A stretch of DNA of 34,939 bases from Actinomycetes bacterium (GTDB lineage: Bacteria; Actinomycetota; Acidimicrobiia; Acidimicrobiales; RAAP-2), in assembly GCA_021781335.1 (NCBI GenBank), contig JAJXXA010000121.1, positions 1 through 34,939 of the forward strand. Direction: 5' to 3'. The position numbers and the translations under genes were made by a program. The notes beneath the pieces are model-generated. The model was not told the origin of the DNA. It did no database searches and saw only the letters and a list, made by a program, of their open reading frames with translations. This document shows, piece after piece, positions 16,510 through 24,136 of this stretch; within the stretch, counting starts at the first letter, position 1; each line of letters starts with the position of its first letter.

Positions 16510-16683
16510 ACTCGTTGGCGGAGGCACGTGAAGACACGCACAACCGCAGCGTCTTCCATACTAGGCAATTACGCTACGGCCTTTGAATGAGAAGCGCACG
16601 GGCTAAAAAGACTTCTACGAGGTCGTATCAGCGTTTCGTACCTGCTGCTTCAACGCGAGGTGGCACGTACCCGCGCAAGAAAA

Positions 16684-16711
16684 AACGCCCTCGGATTTCT
16701 CCGAGGGCGTT
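16684..16711 (-). terminator. Intrinsic terminator of the ctaC-ctaD-ctaF operon
   Basis: A perfect 12-bp stem (AACGCCCTCGGA with its complement) and a 4-nt loop, followed on the minus strand by a run of T residues, starts 17 bp after the ctaF stop. It is the only textbook rho-independent terminator I see in the window. A weaker T stretch on the plus side makes it mainly leftward. Confidence 0.93.
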
Positions 16712-16727
16712 GTTTCAAATGCGTTGA

Positions 16728-17120
16728 TCAGACCTTGCCACCGCGTCGACCCTCGGCGGTGCCTCCGAGCATTGCCCAGATCACGAGTCCGAGGCCCGGC
16801 ACCAAGAACCAGATACCAAAGACGAGCGCCAAGACAACGAAGAACGACCCCATGCCGAGGGTGAAGGGCCAGATCGAGGTTCCGGGGAAGGCGCCCACGA
16901 CGCCCGCACCGCCAGCCTGGGTCGCGTTGGGGTCGTCCTCGGGACGCGCCTTCATGCGACGACTCCACCAGTAGTAGTAACCACCCGGCAAGAAGCAGAG
17001 GAGCATGGCGGCGAACATCATGACGCCGCCCGCGTTCTCGAGGCTCCAGTTCCAGTACACGAGGCACATCAGTCCGAAGAAGACGCCGAGGCCGATGAGG
17101 ATCTTTGCTTCTACCTTCAT
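16728..17120 (-). CDS. ctaF: Cytochrome c oxidase subunit IV (CtaF)
   Basis: Small 130-residue membrane subunit of the actinobacterial aa3 oxidase. Four hydrophobic helices are visible: ILIGLGVFFGLMCLVYW, VMMFAAMLLCFLPGGYYYWW, an amphipathic IWPFTLGMGSFFVVLALVFG and FLVPGLGLVIWAMLG. The loop SRRMKARPEDDPNATQAGG is typical of CtaF. It has no catalytic metal site and stabilises the complex. The ATG overlaps the ctaD stop as ATGA, and a strong terminator follows 17 bp after its stop, so it is the last gene of the operon. Confidence 0.9.
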   Translation of the reverse strand: MKVEAKILIGLGVFFGLMCLVYWNWSLENAGGVMMFAAMLLCFLPGGYYYWWSRRMKARPEDDPNATQAGGAGVVGAFPGTSIWPFTLGMGSFFVVLALVFGIWFLVPGLGLVIWAMLGGTAEGRRGGKV

Positions 17121-18823
17121 GACGCCGGTACCTCACTGTCGTGCTGGGTGTGCACTTCGTGCTGACCGTGCCCGAGCGCGCGGTGTCCGGGGTGGTTGTA
17201 GTCCCAAGTGGGGCGCTCGGAGCGAATCTGGGGCAATCGGTAGAAGTTGTGGTGCGGCGGGGGCGAAGTGGTGAACCACTCCAAGGTGTGTCCGTCCCAT
17301 GGATTGTCGCCCGCGGGGTACTTCTTCCAACTGACGACCACGTTGATGACGAACAAGATGGTCGAGATGCCGATCAGGACTGCGCCGAGGGTGCTCAAGT
17401 CATTGAGCATCTTCCACTGCGGGTCGTGGGGGTAGACGGCCATTCGTCGCGGCATGCCGTCGAGCCCGAGGATGTAGAGCGGGAAGGTGAAGACCTGTGA
17501 GCCAATGAACAAGAACCAGAACTGGGCCTTGCCGATTCGCTCGTTCAAGAGGTAGCCGGTGATCTTGGGGCCCCAGTAGTACAGACCCGCCATACCCGCG
17601 AGCACGAGCGCCATCACGACTGAGTGGAAGTGCGCGACGACGAAATAGGTGTCGTGGGTGAAGAAGTCGAGTGGGGGGCTCGCGAGGTAGATGCCCGTGA
17701 GGCCACCGATGAGGAACGTGACGAGAAAGCCGAGCGCCATGAGCATCGCGGTCGAGAACCAGACTTCTCCGCGCCACATGGTGCCGATCCAGTTGAATAT
17801 CTTGATACCCGTTGGTACCGCGATCAAGAGACTCATGATCGAGAAGAACGGCAAGAGCACGACGCCGGTGGTGAACATGTGGTGCGCCCACACACCGAGT
17901 GATAGAGCCGCGATCGACAGTGTCGCGAAGATCATGCCCTTGTAGCCAAAGACGGGCTTTCGCGAGAAGACCGCGATGATCTCGGTGACCATGCCGAAGA
18001 AGGGCAACGCGAGGATGTAGACCTCGGGGTGGCCCCAGAACCAGAAGAGGTGCTGCCACAGGACGGGCACCCCGCCGCCGGCCACCGAGAAGATGTGCGT
18101 GCCGAAGTGGCGGTCGGCGTAGAGCATGACCAGTCCGGCGGTCAACACCGGGAACGCGAGCAGGATCAAGATCGAGGTGACGAGCATGTTCCAGGTGAAG
18201 ATCGGCATGCGGAACATCGTCATGCCCGGAGCTCGCAGGTAGAAGATGGTCGCACACAAGTTCACGCCGGTGAAGATCGCTGAGAAGCCCGTGAGCAAGA
18301 GGCCGCCGATCCAAAGGTCAGCGCCCGCGCCGGGGGTGTTGAGCGAGTTCGACAGCGGTGCATAGGCCACCCAACCAAAGTTGGCGGCGCCGCCTGAGAC
18401 GAAAAAGCCCGACAGCATCGTGATCGCGCCCGTGAGGTAGAGCCAGTAGGACAATGCGTTCAGTCGCGGGAACGCCATGTCCGGGGCACCGATTTGAATC
18501 GGAACGATGATGTTGGCGAGTGCGCCGAAGGCGAAGGGTCCGGCGAAGAGGTAGATCATCACCGATCCGTGCATGGTGAACAACTCGTTGTACTGCGCGA
18601 GCGACACCAGGGTGCCGTTAGGTGTTGCCAGTTGGGCGCGGATGATCTCGGCGAACATGCCGCCGATGACGAGCATGATCACGGCCGTCACGGTGTAGGA
18701 GAGGCCGATGACCTTGTGGTCAGTGGTCGTGATCCATTTCAAGATGCCGCTTGGACCGTGGTGCTCTTCGTGAGCGTGTCCGTGGTCGTCGACGTGGACC
18801 GGTGGCTTTAGGAGATCAGTCAT
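17117..18823 (-). CDS. ctaD: Cytochrome c oxidase subunit I
   Basis: Catalytic haem-copper subunit, 568 residues, about twelve transmembrane helices. It reduces oxygen to water and pumps protons. TTTDHKVIGLSY begins the core. WGHPEVYILALPFFGMV contains the CuB histidine, the cross-linked tyrosine and the glutamate of the D channel (type A1 oxidase). HHMFTTG supplies further CuB histidines, and DTYFVVAHFHSVVMALV holds the haem a3 and haem a ligands. The histidine-rich N terminus (HVDDHGHAHEEHHGPSG) and C terminus (GHGQHEVHTQHDSEV) are extra to the core and may bind metal. It starts directly after the ctaC stop and overlaps ctaF. No ctaE or qcr genes are in the window. Confidence 0.97.
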   Translation of the reverse strand: MTDLLKPPVHVDDHGHAHEEHHGPSGILKWITTTDHKVIGLSYTVTAVIMLVIGGMFAEIIRAQLATPNGTLVSLAQYNELFTMHGSVMIYLFAGPFAFGALANIIVPIQIGAPDMAFPRLNALSYWLYLTGAITMLSGFFVSGGAANFGWVAYAPLSNSLNTPGAGADLWIGGLLLTGFSAIFTGVNLCATIFYLRAPGMTMFRMPIFTWNMLVTSILILLAFPVLTAGLVMLYADRHFGTHIFSVAGGGVPVLWQHLFWFWGHPEVYILALPFFGMVTEIIAVFSRKPVFGYKGMIFATLSIAALSLGVWAHHMFTTGVVLLPFFSIMSLLIAVPTGIKIFNWIGTMWRGEVWFSTAMLMALGFLVTFLIGGLTGIYLASPPLDFFTHDTYFVVAHFHSVVMALVLAGMAGLYYWGPKITGYLLNERIGKAQFWFLFIGSQVFTFPLYILGLDGMPRRMAVYPHDPQWKMLNDLSTLGAVLIGISTILFVINVVVSWKKYPAGDNPWDGHTLEWFTTSPPPHHNFYRLPQIRSERPTWDYNHPGHRALGHGQHEVHTQHDSEVPAS

Positions 18824-19687
18824 CTAGTTAACTCCGAAGTTCGTGTACGCAGGCTTCGAGGGGACGATCGACGAGGTCTGCTGGCTGGTGGTCTTGTTGG
18901 CGGCCTTGGCGGCGGCTTCGGCCGCCGGGTTGTTGAAGCTCGCGATCCAGTTGGCGTAGTCGCTCTGGGAGACGACTTTTACGCGAAACCACATCAGCGA
19001 GTGGTACAGGCCGCAGAGTTGCGTGCACTGGCCAAAGAACGTGCCGGTGTTCTGCGCGCGCAGCGTGAACACGTTGTCAACGCCCGGGAGCGCGTAGCGC
19101 GAGAAGTTGAACGCCTTTACGTAGAAGCCGTGGATCACGTCTGATGAGGTGAGGCTCACGCGCACATCGGTGTTCACCGGGATCTCCATGACGGGGTCCT
19201 GGGTGGTCTGGCCGTAGACGAGTGCGTTGGTACCGGGGTAGGTGAACTTCCAACCCCACTGGAAGGCGTTCACGTCGACGATGACGCTGGTCTTGGGATT
19301 GGCGACTTCCTTGTTCTCGACGACGAGGGTCGCGGCGAAGAGACCAAAGACGATAAGGATCGGCACCACCGTGTAGATCATCTCGAGGGGCAGGTGGTAC
19401 TGGGACTGTTCAGGGATACGGTCACTCGTGCGGCGGTAGCGAATGACTGCCCACAAGATGAGTGCGACGACCAGTGCGCCGATGATGACGGCTCCGATGG
19501 AGAAGCCCTGCCACAAGTGAAAGACCGACTTCGAACTTGATGTGACGCCGGGGCTCGCGCCGAATGATGGAATGGTGCAGCCTGAAAGAGCTAAGGCTGC
19601 CAATGGGAGCGCAACGGCACGTCGTAGTCGGCGCCAACGGCGCGCACGTTCCGTCGCACCCTGTGGGGGCAGGGCGGGTGTTTGCAC
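18824..19687 (-). CDS. ctaC: Cytochrome c oxidase subunit II, lipoprotein
   Basis: Receives electrons from cytochrome c at the CuA site, 287 residues. The N terminus RRLRRAVALPLAALALSGC is a lipoprotein signal with lipid-accepting Cys37. Two membrane helices follow (about 60-83 and 101-123), then the outward cupredoxin domain. CuA ligands are all present: His186 in SDVIHGFYV, and Cys221, Cys225, His229 and Met232 in GQCTQLCGLYHSLMWF. The Trp-rich NAFQWGWKF is the electron-entry patch. GTG 19687 is chosen, with AAGG 7 nt upstream; the stop is followed immediately by the ctaD ATG. An unusual dyad at 19698-19721 lies only 10 nt before the start. Confidence 0.95.
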   Translation of the reverse strand: MQTPALPPQGATERARRWRRLRRAVALPLAALALSGCTIPSFGASPGVTSSSKSVFHLWQGFSIGAVIIGALVVALILWAVIRYRRTSDRIPEQSQYHLPLEMIYTVVPILIVFGLFAATLVVENKEVANPKTSVIVDVNAFQWGWKFTYPGTNALVYGQTTQDPVMEIPVNTDVRVSLTSSDVIHGFYVKAFNFSRYALPGVDNVFTLRAQNTGTFFGQCTQLCGLYHSLMWFRVKVVSQSDYANWIASFNNPAAEAAAKAANKTTSQQTSSIVPSKPAYTNFGVN

Positions 19688-19697
19688 ATCAAGACCT

Positions 19698-19721
19698 TAG
19701 TCACTGGTGAAGGAGTGACTA
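19698..19721 (-). promoter_or_regulatory. Dyad (operator or 5' UTR hairpin) before ctaC
   Basis: TAGTCACT and AGTGACTA form a perfect 8-bp inverted repeat around an 8-nt centre, 10 nt upstream of the ctaC GTG. In the transcript the loop would read CCUUCACC, whose CCUU could pair with the AAGG that serves as ribosome binding site right after the stem. It may be an operator or a translational control hairpin. Confidence 0.45.
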
Positions 19722-19957
19722 CTTGAGAAAAATGTGAAAACCCTTATCCGCCATAGCGATGCTGGGTCGACTCGGCGAGATGGACGAGGAGAAACTTCAC
19801 ATCGCGAACTGAGAAATCCCCGGTCACCTCGTGGGTCAGAGCGAACGGCGACCTCTTAATTGGTAACGCCACCTTTGCGCGATGAGAAGATGACAATTCC
19901 CAGAAGGAATTCGTGAGACGCCGCCTCGTTCGAGGTGCGCAGTTATCTACTTATTCT

Positions 19958-19991
19958 CGCTCTGGCGAGCGAGGATGCTACGCCCAGAGCG
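19958..19991 (-). terminator. Possible terminator or hairpin after tatA
   Basis: CGCTCTGG and CCAGAGCG form a perfect 8-bp inverted repeat with an 18-nt centre, starting 14 bp past the tatA stop. There is no T run on the minus strand, so intrinsic termination is doubtful. Confidence 0.3.
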
Positions 19992-20005
19992 GTTAGTGCG
20001 ACCTA

Positions 20006-20221
20006 CTACTTATCGGTGTCGGGAGCTTTGGCCTCGGTCGTGTCGCTCGCCTTTGTCGTGGTGTCTGCACCCTTGGCTGTCTTCAGGCCCTTCTCGAATT
20101 CAGTCTTGGCAGAGCCCAAGTTACGTGCCAGTTTTGGAATGGCCGAGCCACCAAAGACCAACACCGCAACCACGATCACGACGATCAGCAGATCGGGCCC
20201 AAAAATTTCGCCTAAGAACAC
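20006..20221 (-). CDS. tatA: Sec-independent translocase subunit TatA
   Basis: Forms the pore of the twin-arginine export system for folded proteins. The 71-residue protein has a short N terminus (MFLGEIFGPD), one transmembrane helix (about 10-24, LLIVVIVVAVLVFGG), the hinge and amphipathic helix AIPKLARNLGSAKTEFEKGL, and a polar Thr/Asp/Lys-rich tail, all typical of TatA. tatC is not nearby. The GTG start is fixed by AAGGAG 6 nt upstream (minus strand, 20228-20233). It stands alone, divergent from azlC, and upstream of the oxidase operon in the same direction. The Rieske fusion at 24137 is a possible Tat client. Confidence 0.92.
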   Translation of the reverse strand: MFLGEIFGPDLLIVVIVVAVLVFGGSAIPKLARNLGSAKTEFEKGLKTAKGADTTTKASDTTEAKAPDTDK

Positions 20222-20328
20222 TGTCTTCTCCTTTGACGTGCTTACTGCAAGAGTAGTGCCCCCGCATTCGAACGGGTGCGGAGAATTGGAAATTCGGGGC
20301 TGAACAGCACTTCCGACAGAATGAACTG

Positions 20329-20991
20329 GTGCCCACTACGCGCAGCCTGACTATTCGAGACGCGCTCAGCGTGTCACTCACCGTGGGCGCGTACGGCGTC
20401 GCATTCGGCGCCGCCAGCGTGGCGGCGGGGTTCTCAGTCCTCCAGACCTGTTTATTCTCGCTACTCACCTTCACGGGCGCCAGCCAGTTCGCCGCCGTTG
20501 GTGTCGTGGCGTCGGGCGGCGCCGCGGCGAGCGCGGTCGCCGCGGCGAGTCTGCTCGCGACACGAAACGCCCTCTACGGGATCCAGTTGGCACCACTGCT
20601 TCGAGTGAAGGGCCTTCGCCGCCTCGCGGCGTCGCATCTCACGATCGACGAGTCCACCGGCGTCGCACTCTCTCAAATCGCTCGTGGCACAGATGCGATG
20701 CGAGCAGGTTTCTGGTTCACCGGTGTCGGCGTCTTCGTGTTCTGGAACATCTTCACGCTGCTCGGTGCCGTTGGTGCGAAAGCGCTCGGTGACCCCGCAT
20801 CGTGGGGCCTTGACGCGGCGGTGCCCGCCGCCTTTCTCGGTCTCGTGTGGCCCCGGTTGACGACGAACAGGTTGCGCGTGGTGGCGGGGGTGTCGATGAT
20901 CTTTACGTTGCTCGTCACGCCGTGGTTGCCGGCCGGTCTTCCGATCATCGCCTCAGTGGTGGTGGCGGTCGGCTTCGGGTGGTCCAAGTGA
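20329..20991 (+). CDS. azlC: AzlC-family branched-chain amino acid exporter subunit
   Basis: Large subunit of an AzlCD/LIV-E type exporter that removes branched-chain amino acids or analogues. The 220-residue protein has several transmembrane helices, the motif FTGASQFAAVGVVASGGAA, the LLATRNALYGIQLAPLL segment and HLTIDESTGVA, where DES(T) is characteristic of AzlC. The GTG start has no clear ribosome binding site; a CAGAAT element lies 6 nt upstream, so translation may be leaderless. GTGA overlaps the start of azlD. Confidence 0.9.
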   Translation: MPTTRSLTIRDALSVSLTVGAYGVAFGAASVAAGFSVLQTCLFSLLTFTGASQFAAVGVVASGGAAASAVAAASLLATRNALYGIQLAPLLRVKGLRRLAASHLTIDESTGVALSQIARGTDAMRAGFWFTGVGVFVFWNIFTLLGAVGAKALGDPASWGLDAAVPAAFLGLVWPRLTTNRLRVVAGVSMIFTLLVTPWLPAGLPIIASVVVAVGFGWSK

Positions 20992-21302
20992 GCAGTTCAA
21001 CGATGTGGACGGTGCTTCTCTTGACGAGCGCGCTCAGTTTCGCGATCAAGTGGTTTGGTCATGCGGTTCCCGAACGCTGGCTTTCGAATTCGCGACTGCA
21101 GCGCATCAACGCGTTGGTCCCCATCTCCTTGTTGAGTGCGTTGGTGGTGGCGCAGGGACTTGTCCTAAAGACGCACGTTGTTATCGATCACCGCGTTGCG
21201 GGTCTGCTCGCGGCCGTAGCGGCACTCTTCGCGAAAGCGCCGTTTCCTGTCGTGGTCGTTGTCGCCGCAGCCAGTTCAGCGCTCGTCTACCACTGGCACT
21301 AG
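20988..21302 (+). CDS. azlD: AzlD-family branched-chain amino acid exporter subunit
   Basis: Small partner of AzlC, 104 residues and about four hydrophobic helices: MWTVLLLTSALSFAIKWF, INALVPISLLSALVVAQGLV, VAGLLAAVAALFAKAPFPVV and VVVAAASSALVYHW. The GTG start overlaps the azlC stop as GTGA, which fits the known tight pairing of the two subunits. Upstream codons in this frame belong to azlC DNA and are not part of the protein. The stop shares a CTAG with the convergent CopD-like gene. Confidence 0.88.
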   Translation: MSSSTMWTVLLLTSALSFAIKWFGHAVPERWLSNSRLQRINALVPISLLSALVVAQGLVLKTHVVIDHRVAGLLAAVAALFAKAPFPVVVVVAAASSALVYHWH

Positions 21303-21739
21303 CCCGCGATCGCGATGCCGAGAACCAGTGCCGCCACCGACGCGAGTGACGCGACGCCCGCGTAGATGCCGCGTGCGCGTGGCGTCGTGGCCTTGGTGTG
21401 CAGGTAACTACCGAGGCCGGCGAGTACGACCATGAGCATCTTGATGCCAAAGGCGGCGTTCCAGCTCGAGCTCGCTGACTGGTGGTCAATGGCGAAGTAG
21501 TTCCAGATGCCCGTTGCGATGAGTAGCCAGTACGCTGGCCAGCTCATGCGTCCAAAAGCCTGAGCGATCTTTTTCGGAGCGCCTTCACCCATGGTGCGAA
21601 CGGTGCCGAGCAGGCCGGCCAACACGAACTGGCCACCTACCCAGATGGTGGCGGCGAGGACGTGCAGGCTCAAGCGCAGGATGTCGAGTCCGCTCGCGAG
21701 TTGTAGTGGTCCCGCGAGTGCGTACGAAGCGTGACTCAT
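21299..21739 (-). CDS. CopD-like four-helix membrane protein
   Basis: 146-residue integral membrane protein with four helices. LRLSLHVLAATIWVGGQFVL and FGIKMLMVVLAGLGSYLHT are like the CopD/YcnJ-type or DUF membrane domains that often carry histidines for haem or copper; conserved-looking histidines are in LSLHVL and SYLHTK. Substrate unknown. Start ATG 21739 is chosen because it overlaps the crotonase stop as TAATG; the frame extends five codons further upstream. Location downstream of a crotonase gene is not explained by function. Confidence 0.75.
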   Translation of the reverse strand: MSHASYALAGPLQLASGLDILRLSLHVLAATIWVGGQFVLAGLLGTVRTMGEGAPKKIAQAFGRMSWPAYWLLIATGIWNYFAIDHQSASSSWNAAFGIKMLMVVLAGLGSYLHTKATTPRARGIYAGVASLASVAALVLGIAIAG

Positions 21740-22503
21740 TACTTGCCCTGCCAATTCGGCTCACGCTTCTCGGCGAAGGCCACGGCGCCTTCGAGAGCGT
21801 CGGCACTTCGTCCGATGACGCCAAAGGCGTCATCGTTGACCGTCCAGGAGTCCTCTTCGCTCAGCTGGGTGGCCTGCTTGATCACGCTCTTTGACACCCG
21901 CACCGCGAGTGGCGCGTTCTTCGCGATTCGCTCGGCGAGCGCGATCGCGGCGTCGAGCACCTGGTCACCCGGCACCACGCGATTGACGAGCCCGAGTTCG
22001 TAGGCGCGCTGGGCGTCGATGGGGTCGGCCGTGAGGGCCATCTCGTAGGCAATGGTAAGGGGTACCCGCTTGGGCAGTCGAATAAGGCCGCCACCGCCCG
22101 CGATGAGGCCGCGTTGGGCTTCGGGGATGCCGAACTTGGCGTGATCGGCTGCGACCACCATGTCGCAACTGATCATGATCTCAAAGCCTCCCGCGAGGGC
22201 CGACCCGTTGACGGCCGCGATCAAGGGCTTGGGGAAGTCGCGCTTGGTGATGCCACCGAATCCCTTCTCGGTGATCGGGAATTCACCAGTGGCGAACGCC
22301 TTCAGGTCCATCCCCGCGGAGAACGCCTTATTGTCGGCGCCCGTGAGGACGACCACCCACACGTCGTCGTCGCTCTCGCAGTCGTCGAGTGCGGCACTGA
22401 GCGCCAGCGCGGTCGCGCGATTGATGGCGTTTCGTGCTTCGGGGCGATTAATGGTGAGTAGTTCAATGTGACCGCGTCGTTCACGCAGCAGCTCATCAGC
22501 CAT
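21739..22503 (-). CDS. Enoyl-CoA hydratase/isomerase family protein
   Basis: Crotonase-fold enzyme of 254 residues acting on acyl-CoA thioesters. KAFSAGMDLKAFATGEF is the oxyanion-hole and CoA-binding part; AAVNGSALAGGFEIMISCD supplies the first catalytic glutamate and FGIPEAQRGLIAGGGGLIRLP the second, so hydratase activity is likely. The exact substrate is open. Start ATG 22503 is supported by GAAGGAGA just upstream, and additional upstream codons are non-homologous. It is the first gene of a two-gene unit with the CopD-like gene. Confidence 0.92.
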   Translation of the reverse strand: MADELLRERRGHIELLTINRPEARNAINRATALALSAALDDCESDDDVWVVVLTGADNKAFSAGMDLKAFATGEFPITEKGFGGITKRDFPKPLIAAVNGSALAGGFEIMISCDMVVAADHAKFGIPEAQRGLIAGGGGLIRLPKRVPLTIAYEMALTADPIDAQRAYELGLVNRVVPGDQVLDAAIALAERIAKNAPLAVRVSKSVIKQATQLSEEDSWTVNDDAFGVIGRSADALEGAVAFAEKREPNWQGK

Positions 22504-22586
22504 GGAGTCTCCTTCAACTCGCCCCGAGGGGCTCGAAGGAGACGCTAGTTGAGTTGGCGCCCGGCGGGGCGTGCGAAACTTGGCCC

Positions 22587-23408
22587 ATGACGCCGCGACC
22601 ACTTTTGTTCGCCACCCTCGACGGGTACGCCCTCGAAGGCGGCTACGACCGGGCGTACGAACCCTCGACGTGTTACAGCGTGACCATCGCACTCGGTCGC
22701 CACGCCGGTCCGGGTGAGGCGCTTTCGTTATGGCGTGACTACGAACAGGTGCTCGAGCTCGCGAAGGACATGGGCCTGGACGGCGTGCGCCTCAGTGCCG
22801 AGTGGGCTCGCATCGAGCCGCGTCAGGGCGAGATCGACGAGCGAGCACTCGAGCGCTACGCGCAGGTCGTTCGCCACGCCACCGACATCGGTCTCGCAGT
22901 GACACTGGCGCTGGTCGACGGGTGTTGGCCGTCGTGGCTCGGACTCGAAGCCTGGCTCTTGCCGTGGGTGGTGCCGCACGTGCTCGAACACGCGCGGCGC
23001 ATGACGTCGTACTTTGCCCACGATCTGGCCGGCGTGGTTGTCTTCGCTGATCCCGATCGGCTCGTCGAGGGCGGGTACCTCAGCGCGACGGTGCCGCCGT
23101 GGCGACGCGCGCAACGTGAAGACGCCATGTCGGCGCGAGCCCAGATCGACGAAGTCCTCACGTTGCTCGCGAACGACGCACTCGTCTCAGCGCACCTCGT
23201 TCGCTCCCAGCGCACCGTGGAGGTGAACGATGTCGAGCTTCTGGACATTGCGAGCATCGACGATTGCGACCAGCTGTATCTGCGCTCGTTGGTACGTGGC
23301 GTTGGCCCCACGGCCGCGCGTGCGGGCCTGCTCTCCAAGCACGAGGGCCACTGGCGCGTGAGTGCGCCCGACGAAGTGCTCGAGGCGCTTCGTGCGCGAG
23401 GGCGCTAG
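22587..23408 (+). CDS. Shortened GH1-like protein lacking catalytic glutamates
   Basis: 273 residues resembling the N-terminal part of the GH1 beta-glucosidase barrel: LFATLDGYALEGGYDRAYEP, LWRDYEQVLELAKDMGLDGV, RLSAEWARIEPRQGEIDERA, ALERYAQVVRHATDIGLAVTL. In GH1 the TLxHWDLP segment follows; here it is TLALVDGCWPSWL. The acid/base NEP motif is replaced by ADP (154-156 in VVFADPDRL), and the half with the nucleophile ENG motif is missing, since GH1 enzymes are about 450 residues. It is therefore probably a non-catalytic or repurposed protein. There is no frameshift and codon use is normal. Start ATG 22587; no ribosome binding site is visible. The stop shares CTAG with the convergent dedA gene. 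Confidence 0.7.
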   Translation: MTPRPLLFATLDGYALEGGYDRAYEPSTCYSVTIALGRHAGPGEALSLWRDYEQVLELAKDMGLDGVRLSAEWARIEPRQGEIDERALERYAQVVRHATDIGLAVTLALVDGCWPSWLGLEAWLLPWVVPHVLEHARRMTSYFAHDLAGVVVFADPDRLVEGGYLSATVPPWRRAQREDAMSARAQIDEVLTLLANDALVSAHLVRSQRTVEVNDVELLDIASIDDCDQLYLRSLVRGVGPTAARAGLLSKHEGHWRVSAPDEVLEALRARGR

Positions 23409-24037
23409 CCCTCTCTTCGTCGCTCGCGTCGCTTTCGAAGCACGTGTAACGCGAGCCACGCGCCGATCATCAGTACCAGCATGGCAATGCCGAACCAACT
23501 CGCGTACTTCTCGACCTTGGCGAGCGCGTTGCCGGCGAAGTACCCGAGCAGGGTGAAGCTCACACCCCACACGACCGCTCCGAGGGCGTTAGCGAACAAG
23601 AAGCGTCGGTAGTGCATCTTGGAGATGCCGGCGAGCCCGGGCATCACCGCACGAAGGAATGCGGTGAAGCGCCCGACGAAGACGTACGTCGGTCCGCGTC
23701 GACGCAGACCTTCGAGGGCGCGCTCGAGCTCGACACGCCGTCGCTGCAGTACCGTCAACAGCATGAGCCGTTCGCCGTAGCGGTGGCCAATGGCGTAACC
23801 CACCGAGTCGCCGATGATGGCGGCTAGGACCACCAGTACGCACAGCGCCACGATGTTCACGTGCCCCTTGGACGCGACGACGCCGGCGATGATGACCGAG
23901 GTCTCACCGGGCAGTATGAAGCCGATGAACAGTGCGGCCTCGCCAAAGACCAGGATCGCGACCAGCGAATAGACAAGTCCGGTCGGCAGACTCTGGATTC
24001 GGTCCAGGATGAACGAGACGATCGAGGCGGTGAGCAC
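23405..24037 (-). CDS. DedA-family membrane protein
   Basis: 210-residue protein of the DedA/SNARE-associated (VTT) family, involved in membrane lipid or undecaprenyl-phosphate recycling in relatives. GFILPGETSVIIAGVVAS, IIGDSVGYAIGHRYGERL and VFVGRFTAFLRAVMPGLAGI are the re-entrant-loop and glycine/arginine motifs of the family. Hydrophobic helices follow in GVSFTLLGYFAGNAL and FGIAMLVLMIGAWLALHV, and a basic tail (RKRRERRREG) is cytoplasmic. The start is GTG 24037 without an obvious ribosome binding site. The precise lipid substrate cannot be read from the sequence. Confidence 0.92.
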   Translation of the reverse strand: MLTASIVSFILDRIQSLPTGLVYSLVAILVFGEAALFIGFILPGETSVIIAGVVASKGHVNIVALCVLVVLAAIIGDSVGYAIGHRYGERLMLLTVLQRRRVELERALEGLRRRGPTYVFVGRFTAFLRAVMPGLAGISKMHYRRFLFANALGAVVWGVSFTLLGYFAGNALAKVEKYASWFGIAMLVLMIGAWLALHVLRKRRERRREG

Positions 24038-24136
24038 TCAACCATTGTTGTTGATAGAAGTGCCCGCACCTACTCGTGTGGGCCTATAACCCGAGATTCT
24101 TATGGTGTTTACATCTGCCTGTGGCAACATGGGTGG

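Larger units (their letters stand above)
19688..20005. other. 318-bp intergenic region between tatA and ctaC
   Basis: No gene is supported here. It should hold the promoter of the leftward cta operon and the 3' end of tatA. Two structures stand out and are listed separately: the 8-bp dyad next to ctaC and an inverted repeat just after the tatA stop. The sequence between about 19730 and 19950 is less GC-rich than the coding regions and shows no other clear element. Confidence 0.6.

Noticed and set aside
23861..24136. N-terminal extension of the DoxX-Rieske protein
   Set aside because: The extra 92 residues are highly charged, overlap the dedA start in antisense and precede a normal DoxX N terminus at ATG 24137.
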